A stretch of 64,000 nt of DNA from Nocardia aobensis NBRC 100429 (GTDB lineage: Bacteria > Actinomycetota > Actinomycetes > Mycobacteriales > Mycobacteriaceae), in assembly GCF_000308375.1 (NCBI RefSeq), contig NZ_BAFQ01000006.1:50546-114545 (forward strand), written 5' to 3'. This document shows, in pieces, positions 28,638 to 40,103 of the stretch. Both the position numbers and the translations under genes were made by a program. Position 1 is the first letter of the stretch. Every line of letters starts with the position of its first letter. Below the pieces are notes generated by a model that was not told the origin of the DNA, did no database searches, and saw only the letters and a list, made by a program, of their open reading frames with translations.

Positions 28638-29309
28638 ATGAGCGAAGACCCGCAGCGACCCAGGAACCGGGATTCCGAGACCGGGGCCGCGCGCGATTCC
28701 GCTGGGGGCCCGCGGGATAGGGACGAGACGCCCGAATCGACCGGACGCGACGAAGTCGACGACCGCTCCGGCGAAGACGGCGAGGCCGACTACGCCGTGG
28801 AGTCCCGCTGGCTCGCGTGGAAGGACTCCGCCCGACGCCGCTGGTCACCGGAGGAGACCGCGGAGGACGAGCGGCCCGAACCGTTCCGGAGTCCCGGCGC
28901 CTTCCGTGCCTGGTGTGGTGCGGCCGCCCGCGCCTTGCTGGATGTGCAGTTCCGCACATCGGCCACGCGCACGCTGCTGCCGCTGGCCTATCTCCTGGGG
29001 CTGGCCTTCGCGATCGGCATCCCGCTGGTCCTGGTCGTGGTGCTGTGGCAGGTGTCCGCACTGCTGGGGGTGATCTTCGCGGTCGTGGTGGCGATACCCC
29101 TCGGCCTGACCATCGCGGCGTCGGTGCGGTTGGTGCTGGAATTCCTGGTCAACGCCTCGCGGCTGGCGACCCGGGTGGAGCACATCAACACCCTCGCCGA
29201 CGATCTCTTCCGCGCGCTGTCCGACGTCGCCGAGCCGGTGAACCAGCTCTCGGAAGATGTTCGCGCCGTGCAATTCTGGCGGTTCCGCAAACGTCCGCCG
29301 CGCAGGTAG
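28638..29309 (+). CDS. DUF4282-like membrane protein
   Basis: A 223-residue protein with a charged, low-complexity N-terminus of about 90 residues, then two TM helices (LPLAYLLGLAFAIGIPLVLVV and LGVIFAVVVAIPLGLTIAA) and a cytosolic tail predicted to be helical (RVEHINTLADDLFRALSDV). The segment LLDVQFRTSATRTLLPLAYLL matches the F-x-F-R-F/T-x4-P-x2-Y style of DUF4282 proteins, small membrane proteins of unknown role. Its start has a GAGAGG element. It is followed after 122 bp by a same-strand XRE regulator that need not be functionally related. Confidence 0.7.
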   Translation: MSEDPQRPRNRDSETGAARDSAGGPRDRDETPESTGRDEVDDRSGEDGEADYAVESRWLAWKDSARRRWSPEETAEDERPEPFRSPGAFRAWCGAAARALLDVQFRTSATRTLLPLAYLLGLAFAIGIPLVLVVVLWQVSALLGVIFAVVVAIPLGLTIAASVRLVLEFLVNASRLATRVEHINTLADDLFRALSDVAEPVNQLSEDVRAVQFWRFRKRPPRR

Positions 29310-29431
29310 AAGGATCTGCGCGCCCCGGTCGATCGGCGCGGCTGTCGGGGGCTGTTCTGTTGTGCGACAATCCGTTCGGGGGTGTCCGAGCGAGTGCCGA
29401 TGCCCGCGAAGGTTTCTGCCGAGGGGGGAAA

Positions 29432-30304
29432 ATGGCTTCACCGCAGGGGATCACCGGTTCGACCATGCCGCGGCGGCAATTGGGCCGCCGGCTGCGTGAC
29501 CTGCGTAATCGCGCGCGGATGACGACCCGGGTGGCCGCCCGCCGGCTGGAATGGTCGGAGGCCAAGATCTGGCGGATCGAGACCGGTCAGACCTCCCTGC
29601 GCAGCCTCGACGTGGAAGCCATGTGCAAGATCTACGGCGCGCCCGAGGCCGAGCTGGAACCTCTCACCGCGCTCGCCCGCGAAACCAAGGCCCGGGGGTG
29701 GTGGGCTCCCTACGGTGATGTGATCGCGGAGGGTTTCGACGTGTACATCGGCCTGGAAGAGGCCGCGACTCAGATCTCCACCTTCGAGAACGAATTCGTG
29801 CCGGGCCTGCTGCAGACCGAGGACTACACCCGCGCACTGCTGACCGCGGCCCGGCCGAATCTGAGCCCGGGCGAGGTCGAGCGCCGGATCGAGGTCCGCA
29901 GGCAGCGGCAGCGTCTGCTCACCCGCACGCCGGATCCGGTGCGGTTGGTGGCGATCATCGCCGAATCGCTGCTGTGGCGGCGGATCGGTGATCCGGCCGT
30001 GATCGCGGGGCAACTGGATCATCTGCGCCGGATGTGCGAGTGTCCGAACATCGATATTCGCCTGGTGCCCAACGATTCCGGCTACCACGAGGGTCTGGAT
30101 TCCGGGCGATTCGTCCTGCTGGAATTCGGCGAAGCCGGTGCGGAAACCACCGAGCCGCCGGTGGTGTATGTCGAAACTTTCGCCGGTTCCACCTTTTTCG
30201 ACAAAAATTCCGATATCGACCGTTATCGGGGCGCATTCGCGAATATTCGCGCCGCTTCGGTGGACGGGCGAGCGGCCCTGGACGAGGCCATCGCCGCTGC
30301 GTGA
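29432..30304 (+). CDS. XRE-family regulator with DUF5753 domain
   Basis: A 290-residue DNA-binding protein. The N-terminal helix-turn-helix spans about residues 14-70 (LGRRLRDLRNRARMTTRVAARRLEWSEAKIWR in outline) and is followed by the DUF5753 effector domain, recognised by TFENEFVPGLLQTEDYTRAL and the tail YVETFAGSTFFDKNSDIDRYR. Such regulators are very numerous in Nocardia and Streptomyces and often pair with a small DUF397 protein; no DUF397 gene is visible next to this one. The frame is open upstream to 28817, but the ATG at 29432 has GAGGGGGG just before it. Target genes are unknown. Confidence 0.92.
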   Translation: MASPQGITGSTMPRRQLGRRLRDLRNRARMTTRVAARRLEWSEAKIWRIETGQTSLRSLDVEAMCKIYGAPEAELEPLTALARETKARGWWAPYGDVIAEGFDVYIGLEEAATQISTFENEFVPGLLQTEDYTRALLTAARPNLSPGEVERRIEVRRQRQRLLTRTPDPVRLVAIIAESLLWRRIGDPAVIAGQLDHLRRMCECPNIDIRLVPNDSGYHEGLDSGRFVLLEFGEAGAETTEPPVVYVETFAGSTFFDKNSDIDRYRGAFANIRAASVDGRAALDEAIAAA

Positions 30305-30309
30305 CGCTC

Positions 30310-30369
30310 GGCCCGATTCGGTGCGGCCGGATTCGGTGCGGCCGGATTCGGTGCGGCCGGGTTCAGTGC
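30310..30369. repeat. 15-bp tandem repeat, four copies
   Basis: The unit GGCCGGATTCGGTGC occurs at 30310, 30325, 30340 and 30355; the outer copies differ by one or two bases. It fills the gap between two convergent genes and runs into the last codons of the MarR gene. Confidence 0.85.
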
Positions 30370-30866
30370 AGAGTGCGTTCCAGGACGTCGCGGTGTGTCG
30401 GGACGGCGGCGGTGTGGACCGCGCGGCCCTTGTCGGTGAGGCAGACGTAGATCGCGCGGCGGTCCTCGGTGCACAGGGTGCGATCGACCAGTCCGTCGCG
30501 CTCCAGTCGTGCCACCGTACGGGACAGCGCGCTCTGGCTCAGGTGGATGTCGTGCGCCAGATCGCTCATCCGGTAGCTGTCACACGAGGCGTCGACCAGG
30601 CGATCCAGCGTCTCGAACTCGCTGAGGCCGATGTGGTGTTCACGCTGCAGATCCTTCTCCAGCGCACAGGACACAGCGGCATGGCGGGCGAGTAGATCGC
30701 GCCACTCGCCGACCAGGCCGCCCGGCCCGTCGTTCCGGACGGCCGGCACAGGGCAGCCGGTGTCGGTATCACTCGGCGCTACGGACGGCAGACCTGCGGA
30801 TAGCGCCGTGTCCGGTGCTACCGCGTCCGTCGAATGCGCCGGAAACGCTGTCGACGCCTTTGTCAT
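30363..30866 (-). CDS. MarR-family transcriptional regulator
   Basis: A 167-residue winged-helix repressor-type protein. The core lies at about residues 60-150: SEFETLDRLVDA, the recognition region DIHLSQSALSRTVARLERDGLV and the wing CTEDRRAIYVCLTDKG. The first 50 residues are a low-complexity leader, and a later start inside it is possible. It is divergent from a DHA2-type MFS transporter, 87 bp apart, and two palindromes lie in that gap. By family precedent it represses the transporter and itself until an aromatic or cationic ligand binds. Confidence 0.9.
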   Translation of the reverse strand: MTKASTAFPAHSTDAVAPDTALSAGLPSVAPSDTDTGCPVPAVRNDGPGGLVGEWRDLLARHAAVSCALEKDLQREHHIGLSEFETLDRLVDASCDSYRMSDLAHDIHLSQSALSRTVARLERDGLVDRTLCTEDRRAIYVCLTDKGRAVHTAAVPTHRDVLERTLH

Positions 30867-30910
30867 GTCGCCATCCTAGTGTCCGCGTCCGTTTCATGCA
30901 ACCACATTAA

Positions 30911-30937
30911 ATGCTTGTGCATTAGATGCGCACGCAT
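30911..30937. promoter_or_regulatory. Tandem palindromes, probable MarR operator
   Basis: ATGCTTGTGCAT (30911-30922) and ATGCGCACGCAT (30926-30937) share the form ATGC-N4-GCAT and are offset by 15 bp. Both lie in the AT-richer gap between the divergent marR and MFS genes, where a MarR dimer would bind. Confidence 0.6.
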
Positions 30938-30952
30938 GTAATGTTCCGCGTC

Positions 30953-32419
30953 ATGACTTCCACAGCAACACTTCCGGCCGCCTCGGCGGCCGACACTCGG
31001 TGGCCGATCCGGCTCTGGGGCATGCTCATCACGCTGTGCATCGTGCTGTTCCTGGACGGCCTCGACGTCTCGATGGTCGGCGTCGCGCTGCCGTCCATCG
31101 GTACCGAACTCCATCTCGAAACCTCGACCCTGCAGTGGCTGGTCAGCGGATACGTCCTCGGTTACGGCGGCCTGCTGCTGCTCGGCGGCCGCACTGCCGA
31201 TCTGCTGGGACGGCGCAAGGTCTTCCTCATCGCACTGGCGGTCTTCGCGGTCGCCTCGCTGGCGGGCGGGCTGGTCAGCTCCGGGCCGCTGCTGATCGCG
31301 ACCCGCTTCGTCAAGGGTCTGGCGGCCGCCTTCACCGCGCCGACCGGGCTGTCGATCATCACCACGAACTTCGCCGAGGGGCCGGCGCGCAACAAGGCGC
31401 TGTCCATCTACACCGTCTTCGGTGCCGGCGGCTACTCCATGGGCCTGGTCTTCGGTGGCCTGATGACCGGTTTCGGCTGGCGCTGGACCTTCCTGCTGCC
31501 GGTGCCGATCGCGCTGGCCGCCCTGATCTCCGCGGCGATCCTGGTGCCGAAGGACAAGGGTGACACCGCCGAGGGCGGACACGATCTGCTGGGTGCGCTG
31601 TTCTCCACCTCCGCCATGCTGCTGCTCGTCTACACCGTGGTGTCCGCACCGCAGGCCGGCTGGGGTTCGGCGCGCACCGTGGGCTCGTTCGCGGCCGTCC
31701 TCGTCCTGTTCGCCGCGTTCGTCGCGGTGGAGAAGCGGGTGCGGCATCCGCTGATCCGCCTGGGCATCCTCCGCAAGGCCACGCTGGTGCGGGCCAGTCT
31801 GGTGATCGTCGCGGTGGCGGGTTCCTACTTCAGCTGGCAGTTCATCGTCACTCTGTACCTGCAGGACAGCCTGGGCTGGTCGCCGCTGACCCTGGCGATG
31901 GCGCTGCTGCCGGTGGGTGTACTGGTGGCGCTGTCGTCGGTGTTCTCCGACAAGTTGGTGGACCGCTTCGGCACCGGCCCGATCATCGCGGTCACCACCA
32001 CCGTCATGGCGATCGGCTACCTGCTGTTCCTGCGGATCGATACCGCTCCGTCCTACGTCGCGGTGATCCTGCCCGCGGTGCTGCTGATCGGTATCGGATG
32101 GATCGGCTTCCCGGCCATCAACATTCAGGCCACCAACGGCATCGAGGACGAGGAACAGGGCCTGGCGGCCGGTGTGCTGCAGACCTCGATGCAGGTCGGC
32201 GCGGCGATCGTCCTAGCCATCACCACCGCGCTGATTTCCTCGGGCCCGCACGGTAATTCACCGCAGGCGGTACTCGACAGCTACCGTCCCGGCCTGATCT
32301 TCGCGGGTATCGCGGCGATCATCGGCGCCCTCATCGCCTTCACCCACTTCCTGCCCACCCGCAAGAAGCCGCAGGAGGTCGAGGACACCGAACAGGCACC
32401 GGAACTCGCGGCGGCCTGA
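30953..32419 (+). CDS. MFS drug/H+ antiporter, DHA2 type
   Basis: A 488-residue inner-membrane transporter with about 14 TM helices, which fits the DHA2 group of multidrug exporters. The motif-C region LDGLDVSMVGVALPSIG and motif A GGRTADLLGRRKVFL are clear, as is SIYTVFGAGGYSMG. The frame opens at an ATG at 30926, but that lies inside the putative operator; the ATG at 30953 (MTSTATLP) is preferred. A strong terminator follows the stop. The divergent MarR gene and shared palindromes suggest ligand-inducible export. The substrate is unknown. Confidence 0.93.
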   Translation: MTSTATLPAASAADTRWPIRLWGMLITLCIVLFLDGLDVSMVGVALPSIGTELHLETSTLQWLVSGYVLGYGGLLLLGGRTADLLGRRKVFLIALAVFAVASLAGGLVSSGPLLIATRFVKGLAAAFTAPTGLSIITTNFAEGPARNKALSIYTVFGAGGYSMGLVFGGLMTGFGWRWTFLLPVPIALAALISAAILVPKDKGDTAEGGHDLLGALFSTSAMLLLVYTVVSAPQAGWGSARTVGSFAAVLVLFAAFVAVEKRVRHPLIRLGILRKATLVRASLVIVAVAGSYFSWQFIVTLYLQDSLGWSPLTLAMALLPVGVLVALSSVFSDKLVDRFGTGPIIAVTTTVMAIGYLLFLRIDTAPSYVAVILPAVLLIGIGWIGFPAINIQATNGIEDEEQGLAAGVLQTSMQVGAAIVLAITTALISSGPHGNSPQAVLDSYRPGLIFAGIAAIIGALIAFTHFLPTRKKPQEVEDTEQAPELAAA

Positions 32420-32431
32420 GATCCGTCCCGA

Positions 32432-32471
32432 ACGCCACGCCCGGCTCATCCGTTCGAGCCGGGCGTGGCGT
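32432..32471. terminator. Terminator between MFS gene and rmlC
   Basis: Perfect 16-bp arms ACGCCACGCCCGGCTC and GAGCCGGGCGTGGCGT with an 8-nt loop, in the convergent gap between MFS (stop 32419) and rmlC (stop 32483). It can serve both strands. Confidence 0.9.
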
Positions 32472-32482
32472 CCGCGCGGTCC

Positions 32483-33040
32483 TCAGCGAAGTTCACGCAG
32501 GCGCGGCGCGGCCGCATCCTTCGGCGAGCGGATGAAGGTCAGCGGACTGCCGTCGGAACCGGCGGTGGGCCAGTCGATTCCGAGATCCGGATCGAAGGCG
32601 TCGAGGTCCCGGTCGAATTCGGGGGAGTATTCGAGCGAGCAGAGATAGGTGACGGTGGAATCGTCGGCCAGCGACAGCAGCGCATGACCGAGCCCCTCGG
32701 AGACGAAGACCGAGCGGCGCGTGACGTCGTCGATCACCACGCTGTCCCAGCGGCCGAAGGTGGGGGAGTCACGGCGCAGATCCACCACGACATCCAGGAA
32801 GGCGCCGCGCATGCAGGTGACGTATTTGGCCTGGCCGGGCGGATTCTCGGTGTAGTGGATGCCGCGCAGAACGCCGGCCGCCGAGGTGGAGGTGTTCATC
32901 TGCAGCAGATCCAAGGGCCGTCCGGTCGCCTTCTCGAATTCCGAGGCCTTGAACGTCTCGGCGAAGACGCCGCGCTCGTCGCCGCGCAACTCCGGCGTGA
33001 ACTCCCACGCACCGGGGACCGCCAGTTCTCGAATCCGCAT
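32483..33040 (-). CDS. rmlC: dTDP-4-dehydrorhamnose 3,5-epimerase RmlC
   Basis: Third enzyme of dTDP-L-rhamnose synthesis, epimerising dTDP-4-keto-6-deoxyglucose at C3 and C5. The 185-residue cupin has the N-terminal ELRGDERGVFAETF, the catalytic base in VLRGIHYTENPPGQAKYV, and the conserved VFVSEGLGHALLSL. L-rhamnose is the second sugar of the AG linker, so the step is normally essential in this group. It starts 1 bp after the rmlA stop, so the two genes are coupled. rmlD is not in the window. Confidence 0.94.
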   Translation of the reverse strand: MRIRELAVPGAWEFTPELRGDERGVFAETFKASEFEKATGRPLDLLQMNTSTSAAGVLRGIHYTENPPGQAKYVTCMRGAFLDVVVDLRRDSPTFGRWDSVVIDDVTRRSVFVSEGLGHALLSLADDSTVTYLCSLEYSPEFDRDLDAFDPDLGIDWPTAGSDGSPLTFIRSPKDAAAPRLRELR

Positions 33041-33041
33041 G

Positions 33042-33932
33042 TCAACCGTCCTGTCCGTAGCGATCGTCGCGCCCGCGATTCAGCAGGTCCAGCAGGTAGG
33101 TCCCGTACCCGGAGCGCACCAGTGGCTCGGCCAGCCGACACAGCTGTTCGTCGTCGATGAAGCCCATCCGCCAGGCCACCTCCTCGGGCACGCCGATCTT
33201 GAGGCCCTGTCGTTCTTCGATGGTGCGCACGTAGTTGGCGGCGTCCAGCAGCGAGTCGAAGGTTCCGGTATCGAGCCAGGCGGTGCCGCGCGCGAGGGTT
33301 TCGACCTGCAACCGCCCCTGTTCCAGATAGGTGCGGTTGATATCGGTGATCTCGTATTCGCCGCGCGCGGACGGCCGCAGGCCCCGGGCGATCTCGACGA
33401 CGTCGTTGTCGTAGAAGTACAGGCCGGGAATGGCGTAGTTGGACCGCGGGAGCTTCGGCTTCTCCTCGATGGAAACGGCTCTACCCCGGTCGAATTCGAT
33501 CACACCGTAGGCGGAGGGATCGGACACCCGATAGGCGAAGACCGCGCCGCCGTCGAGGCCGTCGAAGCGCCGCAACCGTGTGCCGAGACCGGGACCGTGA
33601 AATATGTTGTCGCCGAGCACCAGCGCCGCGCATTCGCCGCCGATGTGGTCGGCGCCGAGCACGAAGGCCCGGGCCAGGCCGTCGGGTTCGGGTTGCACCA
33701 CGTAGTCGATCGCCAGACCGAACTGGGTGCCGTCGCCGAGCAGCCGGCGGAAGGCCCCGGCGTCTTCGGGGGTGGTGATCACCAGGATGTCGCGAATGCC
33801 CGCCAGCATCAGCGTGGAGAGCGGGTAGTAGACCATCGGCTTGTCGTACACCGGGACCAGTTGCTTGCTGACCCCGCGCGTGATCGGGTGCAGCCGGGAC
33901 CCGGTGCCCCCGGCCAGAATGATTCCGCGCAT
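33042..33932 (-). CDS. rmlA: Glucose-1-phosphate thymidylyltransferase RmlA
   Basis: First enzyme of dTDP-rhamnose synthesis: glucose-1-phosphate plus dTTP gives dTDP-glucose. The 296-residue nucleotidyltransferase begins [16 protein letters not shown] (the G-x-G-T-R-x-x-P loop), continues with [27 protein letters not shown] and [21 protein letters not shown], all typical. The ATG at 33932 is chosen; a TTG three codons earlier is possible. The rmlA-rmlC pair is adjacent here while rmlB stands 2.4 kb away on the other strand. Confidence 0.95.
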   Translation of the reverse strand: MRGIILAGGTGSRLHPITRGVSKQLVPVYDKPMVYYPLSTLMLAGIRDILVITTPEDAGAFRRLLGDGTQFGLAIDYVVQPEPDGLARAFVLGADHIGGECAALVLGDNIFHGPGLGTRLRRFDGLDGGAVFAYRVSDPSAYGVIEFDRGRAVSIEEKPKLPRSNYAIPGLYFYDNDVVEIARGLRPSARGEYEITDINRTYLEQGRLQVETLARGTAWLDTGTFDSLLDAANYVRTIEERQGLKIGVPEEVAWRMGFIDDEQLCRLAEPLVRSGYGTYLLDLLNRGRDDRYGQDG

Positions 33933-34161
33933 GTGACGCAAGTCTGCCAGCTTCCGCCCGCTCGGGCTCGATGAGGTTCCGAGTAGACCGCGAAATGGTC
34001 ACGATGGTTTCGCCGGACCCTGGTCGGGCGATCAAGTATTGCGTAGGTCACATATCCGTGGTGTTCTGAAGCACCAGTGTGTGAGATGTCAGCGCCGACA
34101 CCTCCGCTACCGAATCTGCCGGTGGCCGGTCACTCGGCGCCGAGTGGCAGGTAGGTGCGCG

Positions 34162-35193
34162 ATGACGGCGATTCCCATCGGCGAGGCCGAATTCCGGCCG
34201 GGGCTCGAACCCGGTGTTGTCGTGGAGCCGGTGGTGGTGAACCCGGACCGTGCGAGTCTGCATTCGCAGGCGGTGCTGCTGACCTGCCGGGGCGTGGTCG
34301 GCCCCGTCATCCGGCGCTATCCGATCACTCCGATGACCATGCCCGTCGCGCGAGTCCTGATCGACCGGCTGGCGGCGCTACGGCCGCAGGTGCGGGGCGT
34401 GGAACGCGAACAGGTGCGGATGAGCGGCTTCCGGATGGAGATCATCCGCCCGGCCGGCGCCCGGCGATCCCTGCGCGACGGCGCCGTGATGTACATGCAC
34501 GGCGGCGGCTTCTTCCTGTGCGGACTGGACTCGCATCGGCCGGTGGCGGCCAGCCTGGCCCGCCGTACGGGGCTGCCGGTGGTGAACGTGGACTATCGGC
34601 AGCTGCCCGGGACGAATATCGCCGGATCGGTCGAGGACTGCCTCACGGCCTATCGCTGGCTCCTGCGGCACGGCGCCGATCCGGCACGCATCGTGTTCGC
34701 CGGAGATTCGGCGGGCGGTTTCCTCACCTTCGCCACCGCGTTGCGGGCGGCGCAGGCCGGGCTGCCCGGCCCGGCCGGCCTGGTCGGCCTGTCGCCGCTG
34801 CTGGATCTCGATTACCGGCTCAAGGGCGAGTACATGAACGTCGGTCGCGACGCCTACATCCCGATGGCGGCGGTGCGGCAGATGGTGCGTTACGGGGCCG
34901 AGGCGGAGCGGCCGCTCGACCCGGCCTTGTCGCCTGTGAACGGATCGCTCACCGGCCTGCCGCCGGCGCTGCTGATCGTCGGTGAGGACGAATTGCTGCG
35001 CTGCGACAGCGAATTGATGGCCCGCCGGCTCACCGCGGCAGGCGTGCCGAATTCGCTGGAGCTGTGGCGCGGGCAGGTCCACGCCTTCATGAGCATCCTG
35101 CCGAATATGCCGGAGAGCCGCGCCGCCCTGGCCCGGGTGGCGCGATTCGTGCGGGCGCGGGTCGAGCCGGAAGAGACCGCGCAGACCGCCTGA
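34162..35193 (+). CDS. Alpha/beta hydrolase, HSL-type esterase
   Basis: A 343-residue cytosolic esterase of the hormone-sensitive-lipase family. It has the oxyanion motif MHGGGFF, the nucleophile elbow VFAGDSAGGFL, the acid in VGEDELLRCD and the histidine in WRGQVHAFMS, so the catalytic triad is complete. Roughly 80 N-terminal residues form the cap. The frame is open to 34039, but the ATG at 34162 has AGGTAGGTGC upstream and starts the conserved part. It is divergent from rmlA, with no clear functional link to the cell-wall genes. The substrate is unknown, probably a short-chain ester or lipid. Confidence 0.88.
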   Translation: MTAIPIGEAEFRPGLEPGVVVEPVVVNPDRASLHSQAVLLTCRGVVGPVIRRYPITPMTMPVARVLIDRLAALRPQVRGVEREQVRMSGFRMEIIRPAGARRSLRDGAVMYMHGGGFFLCGLDSHRPVAASLARRTGLPVVNVDYRQLPGTNIAGSVEDCLTAYRWLLRHGADPARIVFAGDSAGGFLTFATALRAAQAGLPGPAGLVGLSPLLDLDYRLKGEYMNVGRDAYIPMAAVRQMVRYGAEAERPLDPALSPVNGSLTGLPPALLIVGEDELLRCDSELMARRLTAAGVPNSLELWRGQVHAFMSILPNMPESRAALARVARFVRARVEPEETAQTA

Positions 35194-35207
35194 CAAGAGG
35201 CGAAACG

Positions 35208-35245
35208 ACAGTGCCCCGCCCACCGAACGGTGGGCGGGGCACTGT
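35208..35245. terminator. Terminator after esterase gene
   Basis: An 18-bp perfect stem (arms 35208-35225 and 35228-35245; only AA between them) placed 15 bp after the esterase stop and 50 bp from the convergent exported-protein gene. Confidence 0.9.
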
Positions 35246-35294
35246 CTCTGATCCGAGGGATCCGCCCGCTCAGGGGTACGGGCAGCCTGCGGAA

Positions 35295-36005
35295 TTACTT
35301 GGCCGGCGCCGGCGGGTTGAACGGCGCGGTCGTGGTGGCCCAGTACTGGATCGCGGCGCCGATCGCGACCGGAGCGGTCACGAAGATCTGGCCGGCGAGT
35401 ACACCCAGGAAGCCGACAGCGGCGGCACCGGCGATGCAGCCGCCGAGCGGGCCGAGGCCGAACAGGGTGGCCAGCGCACCGGTGGCGACGACACCGAGGG
35501 CAGCGCCCGCGATGCAGCCGATGGCCGCGCCGCCGATACCACCGACCAGGGTGCCGATGGTGGCGCCGGTGGAGATGGTGTCCTTCAGGCGAGTGAAGGC
35601 CGCGACCTCACGGTCGTAGGGGGTCTTCCACGGAGCCGACTCCTCGAACGGCAGCGCGACCGGCTTGTAGACCGCGTGCTGCTCGTCGAACTGAGGGGTC
35701 AGGGTGGCGGTGTTGCCGGAGATGTCGGCGGCGATCGGGAACTCGAAGTCGTCGACTCGGAAGTTCAGCGGGGTGCCGGCGAGCACGGTGCCGTTGGCGG
35801 CCTTGATCTTCAGCATGCCGTCTTCGTTGACGATCGAGCCACCGTCGGTCTTGATGACGGCTTTGTCGTTGTCGACGACTTCGGCCTTGTAGTAGACGCT
35901 TTCGGGCGCCGCGGGGGCGGCGGGGTCGGCCGTGGCAGTGCCGGCTGCGACGCCGACGGCGGCGACCAGCATGGCGGCGGTCGCGACGAATTTCCTCATC
36001 ATCAT
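35295..36005 (-). CDS. Exported protein with glycine-rich hydrophobic C-terminus
   Basis: A 236-residue protein with a signal peptide (RKFVATAAMLVAAVGVAAGTATA, cut near ADPA). A beta-rich mature domain of about 110 residues follows (VYYKAEVVDNDKAV, GTPLNFRVDDFEF). The C-terminal third has long Gly/Ala hydrophobic runs (ATIGTLVGGIGGAAIGCIAG) like a glycine-zipper hairpin. I recognise it only as a Nocardia-type secreted protein of unknown function. The C-terminus could insert in the plasma or mycolate outer membrane. It has two nearly adjacent ATGs and a 296-bp AT-richer upstream region shared with divergent rmlB. Confidence 0.8.
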   Translation of the reverse strand: MMMRKFVATAAMLVAAVGVAAGTATADPAAPAAPESVYYKAEVVDNDKAVIKTDGGSIVNEDGMLKIKAANGTVLAGTPLNFRVDDFEFPIAADISGNTATLTPQFDEQHAVYKPVALPFEESAPWKTPYDREVAAFTRLKDTISTGATIGTLVGGIGGAAIGCIAGAALGVVATGALATLFGLGPLGGCIAGAAAVGFLGVLAGQIFVTAPVAIGAAIQYWATTTAPFNPPAPAK

Positions 36006-36208
36006 TTTCTGCGGAACCTCGATACAGAGTGGTTCTGGGACATGAGAAATAGAAATCGACGTCAGCTAACGAGCGGTGAACCTGTTGTGTCCGTTCATTC
36101 AAATTCTGTTCACCATCGGGTTCTTGCCGATTGTCAGGTTGTGGAAACATGCAGTATGCGTGCGGTTTTCGGACACCACCAACAATTCGAACAAATAGGA
36201 CATCAAGA

Positions 36209-36238
36209 GCGTAGTGTGATGAAGGTCACACTACGCTG
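36209..36238. promoter_or_regulatory. CRP/GlxR-type operator upstream of rmlB
   Basis: Perfect 12-bp inverted repeat (36209-36220 and 36227-36238) with core TGTGA-TGAAGG-TCACA (36216-36231), an exact match to the CRP-family consensus TGTGA-N6-TCACA. It lies 64 bp before the rmlB start in the divergent gap with the exported-protein gene. Confidence 0.65.
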
Positions 36239-36292
36239 TAGGGCTGGTGTGACTCGCAGGTGATTCAAAGTCCGTATTCGCGCCCACGTTAG

Positions 36293-38909
<2,617 letters not shown>

Positions 38910-38910
<1 letters not shown>

Positions 38911-39875
38911 CAGTGTGCCTGCCGGACCTGCTCGGGCGTTTCGACGCCGACGGCCGAATACCGCAGGTACATCAGGCGGGCGGCTTCGTGCCGGGATCGG
39001 CGGATGCCGTCGAGGATCAGACCGGCGGTCCACGCCAGGCTGCCCAGCAGCAGCAGGGTGAAGCCGAGGAACAATGTCGGGAAGCGCGGCACCTGGTGGA
39101 TTTCGTAGAACTGGATCACTATCGGCACGATCAGAATGATCGAGATCAACCAGGCCAGCGTGCCGAACAGTCCGTAGAACGCGACCGGTCGTTCGTGCCG
39201 CGCCAGACCGAAGATCAGGCCCAGAATCTTGAATCCGTCGTGGTAGGTGCGCAGTTTGGATTCACTGCCCTCCGGCCGGTCGCGGAATCCCACCCGCACC
39301 GAGGTCTGCGGCACGCGCAGATGCAGCGAATGCACGGTCAATTCGGTTTCGATCTCGAATTCGCGCGACACCGCGGGGAAACTCTTCACGAAGCGGCGGG
39401 AGAACACCCGGTACCCGGAGAGCATATCTTCGACGTTCTCGCCGAATACCTTGCCGACCACGCCGTTGAGGACGCGGTTACCGGCTTCGTGGCCCGCGCG
39501 GTACGCCTGCGAGCCTTCGTCCTCCTTGCGCACGCCGAGGACATGGTCGTAGGGGCCCGACAGCAGCGCCTCGATCATCTTCGGGGCGGCGAAGGCGTCG
39601 TAGGTGTCGTCGCCGTCGATCATCAGGTAGACGTCGGCCTCGATATCGGCGAATGCGCGCCGGACGACGTTGCCCTTGCCCTTGACGGTCTCGGTGCGCA
39701 CGATCGCGCCCGCCTCCCGGGCACGTTCGGCGGTGGCGTCCGTGCTGCGGTTGTCGTAGACGTAGACGTCGATGCCCGGCACGGCAGCCTTGAGGTCCGT
39801 GACGACCTTGGCGACCGCAGCCTCCTCGTTGTGGCAGGGCACGACTGCGGCGATGCGAAGCTCGGTGGGGTTCAC
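38910..39875 (-). CDS. Family 2 glycosyltransferase, polyprenyl-phosphate sugar synthase-like
   Basis: A 321-residue GT2 enzyme. The cytosolic GT-A domain has VVPCHNEEAAVAKV, the DxD-type YLMIDGDDTYDA and a SGYRVFSRRF acceptor region, then two C-terminal TM helices (WLISIILIVPIVIQFY and FLGFTLLLLGSLAWTAGLIL). This matches the DPM1/GtrB/PpgS group, which moves a sugar from a nucleotide donor to polyprenyl phosphate. In mycobacteria a similar pair (Rv3631 with GtrA-like Rv3632) makes the lipid-linked donor for galactosamine on arabinan; that parallel is from knowledge of the family, not a search. The start is GTG; TGATG coupling to DUF2142 downstream. Confidence 0.9.
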
Positions 39876-40103
39876 CCCGTCAATCCCTCATTTGATCGGC
39901 CGATGAAATACGGAACACCGGGAGGGTACAGGCCGGGGCCGGAGTCGCGCCCGCTAACCCTCACTGTGTCCGGTGCGGGGCGGTGCACCCGTCACGACCT
40001 CGCGCCCTTTGCGTCCGCTGTGAGCCGCCCGATCGCACCCGCGGCGAGCCGCGCTCCCACCGGCATCACGCGGTGGGGAACCGGGGTGCGGTACCGTCGC
40101 CGG

